A stretch of 64,000 nucleotides of DNA from positions 2,544,732-2,608,731 of the forward strand of contig LNAC01000018.1 in the NCBI GenBank assembly GCA_002007465.1. The letters run 5' to 3'. The position numbers were made by a program, and so were the translations under genes. The notes under the pieces are model-generated. The model saw nothing but the letters and a program-made list of their open reading frames with translations, ran no database searches and was not told the origin of the DNA. Origin of the DNA: Ailurus styani (Eukaryota > Chordata > Mammalia > Carnivora > Ailuridae). Positions 45,641 to 58,085 of the stretch are shown here, one piece after another. How positions within the stretch are numbered: position 1 is the first letter of the stretch; the number at the start of each line of letters is the position of its first letter.

Positions 45641-46620
45641 TGGTCTGCGAATCACCCCCATCTCTCCCTCAGTTGACCTCAGTGTCCTCCTCATATGTCC
45701 CTGCTTCTCCCTTCCAGTTCTTTCTCAACACAGCAGCTGGGGGTCTCTGGTTGAAGCTCAGTTAGATCCTGCATTCCTTTAATGTGGGGCTCAGCAAACT
45801 ACGGCTCACAGGCCAAACACAGCTCACAAGCTCAGAATAGTTTTCACATTTTCAAAAGAGTTGGGGGGAAAAAATTAAAAGAGGAATAATATTTTGTGAC
45901 ACGTGACAATTATATGACATTCGAACCGTGTGTATAAACAAGGTTTTGTCAGAGAACAGCGACATTCATCTGCTTAAGCATTGTCCCTGGCTACTTTCAC
46001 TGCAGTGGCAGCCGGCAGAGCATACAACAATATTTACTATCTTGCCCTTTCCAGAAAAAGTTGGTTTACCAACCCCTGCTCTAACATGCAGATTAACAAA
46101 AGAAAGTAAACTATAAGAACTCTGACGGCTTCCGTCTCACTCAGAGTAAAAGACAAAGGTCTTTGAGAGCCAGACCCTTCATATAACCCTGCCCTCTCCT
46201 TTCCAGTCACCCTGACCTCCCTGGTGTTCAGACACAGTCACTCTCGACCTCAGGGCCTCTGCCCTGGCTGTTCCTTCACCCCGAAACACTTTTCCTCAGG
46301 TATCTGCACAGCTCAGTCCTTCATCTCCTCCAGCTGAATCTTGGCTCAAGGGTCGCCTTCCAGGGGAGGACCCCCAGGAACACTAGTTTAATATTCGAGC
46401 CCCCTCCGTGCCTCCTAAGTGAGGATGATCCACCTAATTCCCCTCCATTCATTGCTGCCTTCTGGACGCTCCACTTAATTTAGTTATTTTTTTACCTCTG
46501 TGGGTCTGTCCTTCCCACCAGTATGAAATCTCCGGGGCAGGGATTTTTTGTCTACTGTTATTTCCAAGCACTTACTACCTAGCAGGTGCTAAAACAAATG
46601 TGTGGAATGAGTGAATGAGA
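45641..46620 (+). mobile_element. L2 3' region split by an hAT element
   Basis: Left part 45641-45785 ('tctcaacacagcagctgggg') and right part 46105-46620 ('ctcactcagagtaaaagaca', 'cctcagggcctctgccctgg', 'acctagcaggtgctaaaaca') form one L2 3' end. Confidence 0.8.
45787..46085 (+). mobile_element. hAT-type DNA transposon
   Basis: 'gctcagcaaactacggctca', 'aggccaaacacagctcac', 'acaatatttactatcttgcc', ending 'ggtttaccaacccctgctct'; same family as 42838-43075, opposite orientation. Confidence 0.75.
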
Positions 46621-47880
46621 TAAAGGAGAACAGAAAACATTAAGCACTATGCTTCACTCACAGGAAGTGCTTCGAAATGCTTACTATTGTTGGTATAATT
46701 ATGACTACTGAATGTTAGTGTGTGTACAAGTGCCTGGTGTACAACGAACACTTCACAGATTTGAATCCCCCTTCCCCTTCCCTTTCTGTCTCTTACAGCA
46801 CTTAGGACAGTGCTTTACCTGTCCTGAGCACTCTCCTCTCTCACCTCCGTGCCCCTCCCTGCCACTAGGAACACTGCCCATCATGGCAAGCTAAATACTG
46901 GGCCTCTGATCTTCGGCCCTCTCCACCCCCAACAACACTCAGCTCTGTGACTCTGGGCCTCTGTGACCAGGGGGGAGAGCTTGCTGGTAATTAAGGTGAC
47001 GCTGGTGGGCTCGCCTTACCAGATTTGCCTGAACTGCTATGGACTCCTGCTCTGGCAGTCAGACCTTTGAAAGACTATTCAAATGCAAAAGACTTAGAAG
47101 GTATGGAGGCTTGGCCCTGAAATAAAATTGTTACAAAGTCTCCAAGGGTTGGGAAAAAAACGGGCTATGTAATCACCATAGCTGGGCTTTGTTTAAATAA
47201 GAGTGTTTGAGGAATGTGTTCAGGATTATTTAAACTCAGACCATTTAAACTCCAAAGAATTCAAAAAGTAAGGGTAAACATTTAAATGACTTTAAAGATT
47301 TGCAAGATAAGAGGCTATATAACTTACAGAGTTATATATAACTTATATAACCTCCATCCGTCATTCTCAGGATCGTGTCATTAAAAATGGCATGTCTGGG
47401 GGAAACAAATGTGGGGAGGGGAGATGGAGTCCATGTGTAGGTGTACAATGAGATCATACATCCTGGATTGTCTGGGGTCAGGTCCAGTATAAAATATTTT
47501 GGCACGGGCAGTCGGTGTATCTTAAATTTTGTTTCTGAAGATATGGCCACCATTTTAATTCATTGGGATCATCCATTCCAACACCCTTATGCAATAAAGA
47601 AGAATGTGAGACCCAGAGAGGGACTTACCAACACTAGGTACAATTCCTGGCATATAGGTGCTAACTAAATATTTGACAAATGACGAAACTTGGGCGGATG
47701 TGTTGCTTAAAATTAGTGAGTTGTGGAGTTGAAACTCTTCCTCTGGCTCTCTCAGCTGGAGACCATCCAGCCCACTGTGTGCAGGATCCTGGCCAATACT
47801 GACCATGGAAGAGAGCATTACCAGCTACAGATCCTTCAGGCAAGTGGGTTTGGGATTAAGTGAGCCTCTTCAACTTTATT
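46621..47880. other. Intergenic sequence, no gene seen
   Basis: Mostly unassigned. 47560-47690 ('tgggatcatccattccaaca', 'gagacccagagagggactta') looks like a MIR-related relic. Overlapping short frames on both strands have no recognisable domain. Confidence 0.4.
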
Positions 47881-48290
47881 AGGGCCTCTGGGCACCAGTT
47901 GCACATTTCCCCTACACCTGTCTCACCAGTAGTATATGATACCATTCTTATAGGCCCTTCCAAGAAAGATGAATCAGGTAGCTCTCCATCCTATCCTCAA
48001 ACTGATTAGAATCGCCCTCAGCCAAGTGATAATCTTTTCCCAGAAGCAGCCAGCATCCAATGCCTAGTGAGAGTCCGAAGGCCTGACCCCACCATCTCAA
48101 TTTGGAGCACCTGTGAAAGGCCACTCCAGCTCCAGAACTCCCCAACTACATCGAAATCCAACTTCTTCCTTGGCCCTCGCTCCTCACAGATGTTGATGCT
48201 GAGAGTTCTCCCCAATTAACTTCCTGCATAAAATATCCACCTCAATGTCTTTTTCCTACAGAATCCATCCTAAGACAGAGGGGGAAGCAG
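47881..48290 (+). mobile_element. Possible ancient LTR relic
   Basis: Ends 'attaacttcctgcataaaat', 'tttttcctacagaatccatc', 'cctaagaca', like the 3' end of several old mammalian LTRs. The family is not identified. Confidence 0.35.
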
Positions 48291-49200
48291 ACAGTGGAGC
48301 AGAAGCCTAGAGACCATCAGAGAAGACAGTGCGCAAAAGTCCGGAGATAGCAGACACCGAGCCCCCACAGAAACTATCCAGAAGTCAGGAGCTACAATTA
48401 AAAAGAGAGAAGAAAAGTCGAGGGAGACCAGGTCACTTTCTCAATGCCTCCTTAAAATCAGCTGAAGTTACCTGAGTTGTCTCCCTTCCAACCTAAAACG
48501 ACCTCTAGGGCCATCCTTGGCTGGGCTTCTGCCTGCGTCCTTATTGTCTTTCTACTTCCTGCCGTGATCCTGGGACCACATGACGGGGACACTGCCCGAA
48601 TTTGTCAGCCTCTTCCTTTAAGAAACTGGCCAGTGTTGTCTAAACCCCCAACTTGTGGCTGCCGTCTTGTTCTGAATCAACTGATGACCCGGAACAAAGG
48701 TGCTTCCGCCTGTCTGACTCCGAGTACTGAGTGTCCCTCTGGACGCTGTCTTGGACCGTTGCCGGCTCCCCTGGGGGCCAGTCTGATAGCGGGGTCATTT
48801 TCCTAGCTCCATCTCCTCCGGCTCTGGCTCCCCTTCTCCCTCCATTAACCCGTGATGTTGACAGTACAGCCAAGTACACTTGTGTTCTAATAATCTCCTC
48901 TTCTTTTTTGGGTTTAGTTTCCCCTCTAAGAAAATACAGACCTGGCTCCTTACAATTTTAGGGTTTTCCCCCCTCATTTCTTGCTCCGTTGGTTTGCATG
49001 TTTCATGCTTTAGCAGATGTGTTTAAGCTTTAAAAATTCAGTAGGTCAGAACTAAGGGTTGTGGAAAACATCTAACTAGTAGAATGAAGTGTTCACATTG
49101 TATCTGAAACATGAGTTCAAATATTTCTTGTCGTAATCTACAAGTTGATGGATCGTAAAAAGTTACTTTTAAAAGGGGTTCATGTGTTTATTAAAAAAAA
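48291..49200. other. Intergenic sequence, no gene assigned
   Basis: GC-richer stretch with overlapping frames, the largest 109 codons (plus, 48477-48806). No motif recognised, and there are competing frames on both strands; not called as a gene. Confidence 0.4.
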
Positions 49201-49203
49201 AAT

Positions 49204-49415
49204 TGGGGGTTTCCGGGTAGCTCAGTCAGTTAAGCATCTGACTCTTGATTTTGGCTCAGGTCATGATCTCAGGGTCGTGAGATCGAGCCCCGAATCAGGC
49301 TCCACACTCCATGTGGAACCTGCTTAAGATTCACTCTTACTCCCCCTGCCCCTCCCCTGCTCACACACGTGTGCTATCTCTCTCTAAAAATAATAATAAT
49401 AATAAAATTTTAAAC
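49204..49415 (+). mobile_element. SINEC, older
   Basis: 'ggggtttccgggtagctcag' through 'tcgtgagatcgagccccga' to (AAT)n tail. Confidence 0.9.
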
Positions 49416-49718
49416 ATACACAAAGAAATCATGTGATGAACCCTCACATACCCACTACCCAGATGAATCTATGTAAAATGTTCATATTTATCTACAGCGT
49501 TCAGTTTAACGAATCAGTAGATGATGATGGTGATGATGAATCAGCTAATTTCCTTGCAGGGAACCGAAGGTCACCTTAAAATGACAACTACTGATCACAT
49601 CGTCTGATTGACCTGAGTCATTGTTCTCCTTCAGACATGCATTCCTGGGACTCCCTACATTGAACTGGCAGGCAAAAATTAATTCTTTTTTCTACATATT
49701 TTTTTCTGTGTTCTTTTT
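49416..49718. other. Intergenic sequence with a GAT-rich tract
   Basis: Short (GAT)n-like run at 49520-49540. Otherwise not recognised. Confidence 0.45.
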
Positions 49719-49730
49719 TCTACATCTCTC

Positions 49731-49928
49731 TTTTTTTTTAAAGATTTTATTTATTTATTTGACAGAGAGAGAGAGAGCTCACAAGTAGGCAGAGAGGCAG
49801 ACAGAAGGAGAAGGAGAAGCAGGCTCCCTGCTGAGCAGAGAGCCCGATGTGGGGCTCAATCCCAGGACCCTGAGATCATGACCCAAGCCGAAGGCAGAGG
49901 CTTAACCCACTGAGCCACCCAGGTGCCC
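49731..49928 (-). mobile_element. SINEC, antisense
   Basis: Reverse body to 'gagccacccaggtgccc'; TSD 'ttctacatctct' / 'ttctacacgtctct'. Confidence 0.93.
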
Positions 49929-50659
49929 TTCTACACGTCTCTTGAATCCACCCCCTTCTCTCTCCATCCTACTTTTATGGTTTCGGGTCCTCAGTCATCT
50001 CTTGTCTGTGTAACTAGATTTTGTATTTTGAGATTTTAATATGTTGTCTGCTCCACCCACCCACCCTGACCTCTGCCCCATATTTGGTTCTCTCTGTCTC
50101 TCACATTCAAGCAGAAGGTCAGCTTTGAACTGTGAGACTTCGAGAAAGGTCTGAGGCAGAGCAGAAGGCAGAAGGAGGCCAAACTTTCTGGGTTTTGTTT
50201 TCCCAAAGCCCAAGGAGCTTGAGGGAAAATTAAAGGGTTTGCAAAGGAGAAAAGGGAAGAAGGCTATTTGCAGGTATAAATAGTGTTTAGAGACAAAAAT
50301 AGAATTTCTTGGTGGGGGAGGTCCCTGTCCCTGGGAAGCCTGGTTCTGCTTCCCGTGAAGCAGGAAGGCCCCAGAGAGGAATGAACGCTGGCTACATCTG
50401 GGATGGGTGACCTTAAGCAGACTTGCAAAAGATGCCCAAATCCCCCAAATGTGGCACAAAGGTTACAGAGAACTGCTGGGCCTGGAGGGACCAGAACCAA
50501 GGGTTTTCTCAGTGGTACCATATGTCTGCCCCCACATTGCTGTCCACCCCCATCTTGACAAGGGGTGAGACTCTGGAGCTGGGGGGCACCACCCCTGCTG
50601 GTGAAATGGGCAAGAATCTCAGGTCAAGTCTCAGTCTGTTAAATAACTTGTCCCCTCTC
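49929..50659. other. Intergenic sequence, no gene assigned
   Basis: Contains the 154-codon minus-strand frame 49995-50459, low-complexity in parts and with no recognisable domain. Not called. Confidence 0.4.
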
Positions 50660-50850
50660 CCAAGGCAGCTGAGGAGAGTAAAAGGAGCTCCGTTTGGCAC
50701 AGCCCCAGACTCCCTGAGACTCACTGAGCCATGGGGTGATGCCTGGCCTCAGGCTCCTCATCTGTGAAATGGAGCTGCAATGTCTCTGTAGTAGGGTTCC
50801 TGGTGAGCATGAGGTGAGAAAATGGAGATGAAATACACTACTATCCAAAT
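50660..50850 (+). mobile_element. MIR-like fragment
   Basis: 'aggctcctcatctgtgaaat', 'gtagtagggttcctggtgag' fit the MIR core. Confidence 0.5.
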
Positions 50851-50999
50851 GTCTGGGTTTCGGAATACTGTTGGGAAGAACACCAGCGAAGAGCACTATC
50901 ATACGTAATGACCCCAGCCCTGAGGTCCACTGGGGCTTCAAGCGCAGTGCTGCTCCGGAAGACTGGGCTCTCTGGTGTCTCAGCCTGTGCACAGCCTAC

Positions 51000-51385
51000 T
51001 GCCCTTTCCTGAAACATCTGGTCCAACACCACCCCTCCCAGCTTTCCCTCTGCAACTTCCTATTGATCTCCTGGTCTCAAAGTAAGATGTCGCCTCCTCC
51101 GGGGAACCTCCCTGAACCACACCTCACCCAAACATTTGGGCGTCACACTCCTTCTCTGGGCAATCCCGACACGACACGCATGCTCTGGCCCTTCAGCGCT
51201 GAAATCCCCCCCAATTCCCCAGCCCACCACCATCCTACTCCTCCCTCCCCCCAGACCCCACCTCCAGCTAAACTAGCAAGCTCCTGAGGAGTGGGGGCTG
51301 TATCCTGTTTATTATTGTATTTCTAAGGTCTAGAGCAGGGCCTCACCATAATAGATACTCGGTATTATATTTTAAATAAAGGGAG
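51000..51385 (+). mobile_element. L2 3' end fragment
   Basis: 'cctccggggaacctccctga', 'gtatcctgtttattattgta', 'aggtctagagcagggcct'. Confidence 0.7.
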
Positions 51386-52640
51386 GTACAAATATGCCCT
51401 CTGAGTCATCAAAGACAGATTCATTTATGGCCCTGAGAATTCCAGTGCCAAGTATATGTCTTATTGTAATTGAATTTCTTGAAATTGGCAATCCAAATAC
51501 AGCGTGAATATAACATAGCTAGTCACCACCCACCCACAGGCAGATCCTGAGTTCCTCCTTGAAGGGCTTGATAATCCCTTGGCTTGTCTCATTGTCCCTA
51601 AGTAAGTTCTCAAAAAACATTAGCTGAGTAATTGGTAAACATAATACATCTTTCCCTGACTAGTGCAGGGACAGAATTAACTGTGTAAATTCCTATTCCT
51701 CACCATGACTCAGAGCTATGGGGTGTTCTACGCTTCTTAAATTATAAGAATTGGGAACAGGTCTTTTCCTCTTCATACTATATGAAGATCACATGTACGT
51801 GTGGCCTTACGACCAGGAAGTACAGGATGGCTATGATAATCTAGAGCCTAGATTCCAGACAGCCCTGCCTCCAGTTGTTTCCAGTCTAATCCTGGAAGAT
51901 AAGAAACAGTGTACCACTCCCAAGCTTAAACCGGGGCTCCTGCTCCAGTCCCCAGACTTGTGTTCTGCTCTCTTTCTGGACCTCAAACTGGTCAATGAGA
52001 AGTTAATGAACCAGGACGTCAGCTCAGCCAGAAACGAACAACTGCCCTAAACATTGACTAGACTGATCCGCCTCAGACATTTCACGATGAATGATGGGGG
52101 GACATTCAGTCTTACTCACAGCAAGCAGTACTAGATTAAAATGTCTCCCACAATACCATGACAAGCAGTTGGGCCATTAAAATTACAAATGGCCACTTAA
52201 GCTAATGTATCTTGTTTGCCTAATGCCCTACGGAGCTATTCATCTCTGCACCAGAGACGACACAGATATGTGATATCTCGGTTTTTATCTCAGGCTGGAG
52301 GAAGAACAATGAGGTTTCCTATAAAGTTTTGGATGGCTGGTCTTAGGACACAGCTGTCATCCTTAACGGCACACAGCAGACTCTGGGCACAATGATGTAT
52401 TTCCTCATCAGGAAAATATGGATATAGAGATGTAGACTTTTTTTCTGTGTGGCTTCCATATCTCCCTCAGGCTTTTTAAATAGAAGAACAAACTGACTGA
52501 TGGGCCCTGGGCTGGGCATTGCAGCAAGCTCAGCCAATAAACTCCTTCCCGAGGAATCTAGAATCCAGACTAAGAGGTTCCATTGTCCCTGTGACTAGTT
52601 TACAGATAGGACTTAGAAACTCAGAACTGGGAGTGGTGAT
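51386..52640. other. Intergenic sequence, no gene assigned
   Basis: No named repeat. A 99-codon plus-strand frame (51751-52050) has no recognisable motif. Could be unique, slowly evolving DNA, but that needs alignment. Confidence 0.4.
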
Positions 52641-52826
52641 TTTTTTAAAAGATGTCTTTATTTACTATTTTAGAGGGTGGGGAGGGGCAGAGGGAGAGAG
52701 AGAATCTCAAGCAGATTCCCACTGAATGTGGAGCCTGACTTATGGGTTCATCACGTGACCCCGAGATCACGAACCCAGAGGAAACCAAGAGCTGGATGCT
52801 TAACCGACTGAGTCATCCAGGTGCCC
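52641..52826 (-). mobile_element. SINEC, older, antisense
   Basis: 'aaaagatgtctttatttact' to 'gactgagtcatccaggtgcc'; TSD 'ctgggagtggtgattt' / 'ctggggaagtggtcattt'. Confidence 0.88.
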
Positions 52827-52908
52827 TGGGGAAGTGGTCATTTCTGCCACATTTATTTGGTCTGTGGAACAAATAAAGGCAGAATGCAGTTTGAAAAAAT
52901 TATTAGTT

Positions 52909-53377
52909 TGAATGAGGGCTTTGCTGCCTCCATTTTGACCTCAAACTTTCTAGTTGGGCACTTCTTTCCAGCTTGTCTCTTAGCTCAGGGGGAGGATCCT
53001 GAGCACAAAGCACCCCCTGATGGGAACTGAAACACCCCCCTCAGCGACAAGGACTGCCCTGAGCCAGCAAGACCCCGCCCATCATGGCCTCCAAGACAGT
53101 GATGGACTTGACCTTCACTGCTCCCCTACATGCACCCACCCACCTTTGTCCCACATTCTCCTTACATAAACCCGGAAGTGTTTTTTGCACGTTGAAGGCT
53201 GTCTTTGAGATGCTAGTCCGCTGTCTTCCTGGTGTTGGCCGCACTGCAATAAATTCCTTCCTGGTTTCACCACCACTCATTTTTCTGCCTTTGGGTTTTT
53301 TCAGGAGTGAGTGTGTTTGGGACCCCCAAAGCCAAGTGCCCTTGCACCGCACCCCCCACCCCTGTGAGTGGGCTACA
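52909..53377 (+). mobile_element. Solo ERV LTR, copy 1
   Basis: 469 bases from 'tgaatgagggctttgctgcc' to 'ggctaca' (TG...CA). It has an AATAAA at 53248-53253 with a T-rich stretch after it, in U3-R-U5 layout. No internal viral region adjoins it. About 98% identical to the antisense copy at 62704-63170 over the shared core, with seven differences in about 370 bases counted by eye. The open frame at 53084-53413 is within the LTR and not a gene. No clean TSD seen. Confidence 0.8.
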
Positions 53378-53548
53378 AATTTGTTCTACTACCAATTTGG
53401 TTTAATCTGTTAGTCAAAAGATTCATAACTAATACGCTGACCATGTTGTGGTGAACATAAATTGGGATAGGAATTTGAGGAGAGGAGGCATTATCCACAC
53501 CACTGGTGTAAATTACCTCAAGAGCACTGATAATAGTAGCAAACAGTA

Positions 53549-53728
53549 GGGGCACCTGGGTGGCTCAGATGGTTAAAGCATCTGCCTTCTGCTCAGGTCA
53601 TGATCCCAGCGTCCTGGGATGGAGCCCCGCATCGTGCTCCCTGCTCAGTGGGGAGTCTCCTCCTTCTCCCTCTGCCTCTCCCCTCCACTCATTCTCTCTC
53701 TCAAACAAACAATTAAAAAAAAAAATAG
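53549..53728 (+). mobile_element. SINEC
   Basis: 'ggggcacctgggtggctcag' to '(caaac)' and poly-A. Confidence 0.92.
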
Positions 53729-54219
53729 AGCCTAATAACATACAGTAAAATTTTTAGGAAGTGATGAGTATTGAGTATTTATTACTCTTGTATAACTTAT
53801 TTAATATATTCAAGTTTCAATTTTAATAATGGCCGTGTTTAATAGCTGGCAAAGTTCCTGCAAATTTGACCATCTGCTTTTGCAACCTGGTACAAGTTGG
53901 CTCCAGCACAACACTATTTGGGATGAGTGTTTGTTGGTCAAATTCAAATATGATCTGGTTTATGATCTGGTTACTATGATAGCTAATCCAGAGTCCTCTC
54001 AACTAAACCCTCAGTGCTAGTGCTTGACACACGCATTCTTTTGTTGTTGGTCTTGTTCCTAACTCAGAACCTTCTCATTCCCCGTGGAAGCTGCTCTAAA
54101 TCCTTACCCATCCTTCTTCCAGAAGAAGGCAGGCCCCACCCTTTCCAAGGCTCCCCCGCCCCCACGCCTTGCGGCTGCTCTCAGCCACCTCCTCCGGGAC
54201 ATCAAGCCATTAATTGCCG
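53729..54219. other. Intergenic sequence, no gene seen
   Basis: Nothing recognised. A tandem 'tatgatctggtt' pair is at 53950-53972. Confidence 0.4.
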
Positions 54220-54830
54220 TCAGCACATCCCAAACCAAACTCATCAGTTTCTGTCTGAACTTGCTCTTCCTCCCCCTTCTCCACTTCTTCTTCTACACCC
54301 TAACCACAAAGAACTATTTGTTCCCTATCTCATTTAATACCGTCCCAATTCATCCTGCTCACCGTGTTGGAACTCTCCATGCAAAGGTTCTCAGACTTGG
54401 CTACATTCTAAGATCTCTGTGCCTAGGGACTAGGTCACAGCTCTACACTTAATTAGTTCGAGGTGTGGCCTGGGCACTGGGGGAGGGGAGATCCCCAATT
54501 TGATTCTGATGGGCAGCCAAGTGCAAACCACTGCCTTACCAGCCATCCCTACCTGATCTCTTTGCATTTAGTATTTTTAACTGGTTTCCAAAGACCAGGG
54601 AAATTCTGCCTCCAAAGAGTTTCCCACACCTGTTGCAGCTCTCTTTCAGCTGTCCTTGCTTCCATTGCCACCTCACCAAAACTACCACAGTGGCGATATG
54701 ACCTCTTTCTCTACCGGCTCTCCTTGAGCTCGTCCTCTTGCAATCACCAGAGTGAGCTTCCCAAAATGCAGGTCTGGTCGTGTCTGAACACCCACTGGAA
54801 AGCCATTAGAGTGTCAAGCATTTGCACCAC
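54220..54830 (+). mobile_element. L2 fragment split by a MER5-like element
   Basis: 'cccaaaccaaactcatcagt', 'ctgaacttgctcttcctccc' (left part to 54382) and 'tgttgcagctctctttcagc', 'tgcaatcaccagagtgagct', 'gaaagccattagagtgtcaa' (right part). Confidence 0.6.
54383..54534 (+). mobile_element. MER5A-like hAT MITE
   Basis: About 150 bases with terminal inverted repeats: 'caaaggttctcagacttggc' and 'gcagccaagtgcaaaccact'; interior 'attctaagatctctgtgcct'. Confidence 0.75.
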
Positions 54831-55035
54831 AGTATCTGGGATGCCAGAAACATAGCATCTCATTATCTCTCTAAATCAAATTAAATTCACTCTGAGCATC
54901 CATATTCCAGGGGAGCAGCTGATTACTGAGAGTTTTCTTTCCTAGAATTGTATAAGAATCCCAGGGGGCTTAAAGGGCCAGGAAGTGTGGAGAAAACCCT
55001 TCTAGGTCCATTTTGGTCACTGCTGAGATGTTCTT

Positions 55036-55223
55036 TTTTTTTTTTAAAGATTTTATTTATTTATTTCACAGAGGGAGAGAGATCACAAGGAGGCAGAAAG
55101 AGAGAGGGGGAAGCAGGCTCCCCGCTGAGCAGGGAGCCCGATGCGGGCCTCGATCCCAGGACCCTGAGATCATGACCTGAGCCGAAAGCAGAGGCATTAA
55201 CCCACTGAGCCACCCAGGCGCCC
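55036..55223 (-). mobile_element. SINEC, young, perfect 15-base TSD
   Basis: TSD tgctgagatgttctt at 55021-55035 and 55224-55238; near-consensus reverse body. Confidence 0.96.
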
Positions 55224-55239
55224 TGCTGAGATGTTCTTT

Positions 55240-55833
55240 ATCCAAATTGTGAGGTAGCTCCATTTCTTTGCAAGTCATCAAGGTCTTTCATTTAGGCTTC
55301 CATGCCACAGGGTGTGGGGTCCGGCTTCCCTGGGCCCGGCACACAGAGAACCCCCCATCTGGGGCACTGTGCGCCAATGGGTGCCTAGGAGTTCACCATC
55401 CATGGGCCTCCTAGTTTCGAACACTCAGTCCCTTCCCTGTCTTAAGGAAACTGACGACCTCCTCAGTCCTAGAAGCCTTCCTTCTCTGAGAGGAACCCAG
55501 TTCGACACAGTCCTGCTTGCTGAAGGGCACCTGGCTTGGCAGGCTGAAGCAATCCGTCTGGCACCGAGGGGAATCATGGCCCCGGCCTGGGGCTCGCTTT
55601 CCCTCACATGCAGTGAGCAGCCAGCACCACCGCTGCCCAGGAGCAGCCATGAGTCCCCGCTCTAACCTTTTGTTGTAGACTTGCTCGGGGTCTTATCAAC
55701 ACATTCCTCCTTTCCTTAACCCTGTGGCGTTACAAAACAATAGAAGGAAGGAGTGGTGTGGTCAATGATTAAACAACCTTATTCTTAGTTGGTGGTGTAA
55801 TTGCAAGATACAATGTGAACACAGAAAGAACTC
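55240..55833. other. Intergenic sequence, no gene assigned
   Basis: GC-richer. A 117-codon plus frame (55312-55665) and competing minus frames have no recognisable domain. Confidence 0.4.
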
Positions 55834-55966
55834 ACAGGAGTTGAGAATTTGGGAGAAGTGTCTCTACTCAGTTTCTCAGCATCCCTTTTGGCCACTCTTN
55901 ACAGGAGTTGAGAATTTGGGAGAAGTGTCTCTACTCAGTTTCTCAGCATCCCTTTTGGCCACTCTT
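55834..55966. repeat. 66-bp direct repeat separated by one N
   Basis: Copies at 55834-55899 and 55901-55966 are identical, with the single N at 55900 as junction. Confidence 0.97.
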
Positions 55967-55989
55967 AGCCACTCTTGGCACGATAGGGA

Positions 55990-56265
55990 CCATAATGAGC
56001 TGTGGCCCCCCAACCTTCTTCTGTGGCCTCCATAACTGTGTTCACGCTGATCTCTCTGCCCTTAACACCTCCTCTCCTTTGAAGACTCATTCAAATGTCA
56101 CCTTCTCTAAAAACTTCCAAATTGATCTCTCAAGCACTAGATCCATACCTTCATTTTAGACCTTATCATGTTACTATCTTTAATATTATACACGGTATTT
56201 CACACATACTCCCCACCTGCGTACTCTCACACGCAACTTTGACTGGTGAATTTCCCACAGATCGT
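55990..56265 (+). mobile_element. L2 3' fragment
   Basis: 'tgaagactcattcaaatgtc', 'accttctctaaaaacttcca'. Confidence 0.6.
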
Positions 56266-56321
56266 AATTGTGGGGTGGGTTGTTTGCTTGTTTTTGTTTT
56301 TCTGTGGGATTTTTTTGTTTT

Positions 56322-56416
56322 GTTTTTTAAGTAGGCTCCACGCCCACGGTTCGGCTTGGAACTCGGGACCAGAGATCAAGTCACATGCTCTACCAACTGA
56401 GCCAGCCAGGCACCCC
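56322..56416 (-). mobile_element. Old short SINEC, antisense
   Basis: 'gtaggctccacgcccacggt', 'ctaccaactgagccagccag', 'gcacccct'. Confidence 0.85.
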
Positions 56417-56700
56417 TAGGGCTTTTTTTCCTTTTAATCTTTGTATCTTCATCACCTTTCATAAGTCACGCATGTATTAGCTGGATTCCTAGAATTTTAG
56501 AGCTATATGGGTCATCTCATCCAGTGGTTTTCCAACTCTAGTTATGCGATCCCTTTTTGAACTTCAAACAAAATCTTAAACAAAAAGCCCAATATTTAAA
56601 TAGGTGAGAACAGAGAAGCTCTGGCTAAAGCAGGGGCGGTGTGGTGCTGAGAGAGGTCCACGGAACCCCACCCCCCTCCACAGGTCAAAATCCAAAACCA

Positions 56701-56903
56701 GGGCACCTGGGTGGCTCAGTGGGTTAAAGCCTCTGCTTTCGGCTCAGGTCATGATCTCAGCGTCCTGGGATCGAGGCCCGCATCGGGCTCTCTGCTCAGC
56801 GGGGAGCCTGCTTCCTCCTCTCCCTGTCTCTCTGCCTGCCTCTCTGCCTACTTGTAATCTCTCTCTCTGTGTCAAATAAATAAATAAAATCTTTAAAAAA
56901 AAA
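56701..56903 (+). mobile_element. SINEC, young, perfect 14-base TSD
   Basis: TSD aaaatccaaaacca at 56687-56700 and 56904-56917. Confidence 0.96.
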
Positions 56904-56917
56904 AAAATCCAAAACCA

Positions 56918-57599
56918 CAGGTCTCGCCCAATGCCTTCGTTTTGCTAATGAGATGACCGTGGCCAGGGGACATTTCTATTTTACATAAATCTAGCCCACC
57001 CCACGTCTCTGGGAAGTTGTCACTTTATGCTATTCTAGAACCATCACCATCATTTTCTAGAATCATCACACACACATAAGAGGCATCAATGACCCATTTT
57101 TAAAGCCTTTGTGGAATAAACGATTTCCTTTGCCATATATTATACATCCTATTAACCAATCCTTCAAGGAAGGTGTTTACAGACAAGTTATTACTGTGTC
57201 AAGATTGCAGAAACATGTATTCCAATTATACTGGGGGTTTTTTTATTGCTTAAAAAAAATTTTCGCCCTATAATATTGTGTGGGTGTTTGTGAAATTAAA
57301 CGGCGTGAGTTGGTGCCGCTGAGCTCTGCCAATGTGCCTCAAGACTCTTCCAGCCTGAAGATCGTCAGGAAGTATCTGCAGTCACTTATTAAAGGTCCAA
57401 TGTAGTTTTTGTTGTTTTTCAACAATCCAGGAAGCTGACCAAAGCACTCGCTTCCTTTAAAAGCCACAGTGCATTCAGATGCAACCCTCTTTGAGGGTGG
57501 AGTCATTTGCTTACCCAGAGTCATGCTCTGGGTACTTTTAAATTATAAGGCAGACCATTGGAAACTCTTCAAGGTCAGATCACAATTGCCTTGAGGGGC
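56918..57599. other. Intergenic sequence, no gene seen
   Basis: Nothing recognised. Confidence 0.45.
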
Positions 57600-57864
57600 A
57601 CATTCGGCGAATTCCTGCAGAGCAGGTGATATCATTTTTCTCGCCTTCACTGACCCTCTCACAATCTGACCCTTCCTCTCCTTTTCCATCATCTCTTGCA
57701 GGAACCACTGCTCTGGCCTCCTGACAAATTTCGCTGCCCTCACTTTCAACTCCCCCGACCCAGCTTCCCAGCTACACCTTTCACAAATGCATCCGTGTCC
57801 TTGGGAATGGGTAGTGACCAAAAGGGGCTTCTGGGATACTGATCGCCTTCTGTCTCTCAATTTA

Positions 57865-58085
57865 GGTTCATGGTTACATGGATGTGCTCACTTTGTGAAA
57901 ATCCCTGAAGCTGTATATTTATGATTTCTGCCCTTTTCTGTCTACCATATGGTTTAATTGTCCTGTTGGGAAAAAAAATAATAATTGCCCTGTTAGATTG
58001 TGACAGAATTCCTTCATTATCTTTGTATTCCAGGATCTAGCACGCAGTGGTCATTCTATAAATTCTGGTTGAAAATGTGATAGGA
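57865..58085 (+). mobile_element. Old L1 3' end then L2 3' end
   Basis: 57865-57960 ('gtgctcactttgtgaaaatc', 'gtatatttatgatttctgcc') is L1-like. 57990-58085 ('tgtattccaggatctagcac', 'gtggtcattctataaattct') is L2-like. Confidence 0.5.

Noticed and set aside
49995..50459. 154-codon minus-strand open frame
   Set aside because: No recognisable domain, no splice or promoter context, and competing frames on both strands.
50871..51287. 138-codon plus-strand frame
   Set aside because: Runs into L2-derived, proline-rich C-rich sequence; no domain.
53084..53413. 109-codon frame, also found reversed at 62768-62992, looking like a conserved protein
   Set aside because: Both are inside the two copies of the same LTR, so similarity is due to the repeat, not coding constraint.
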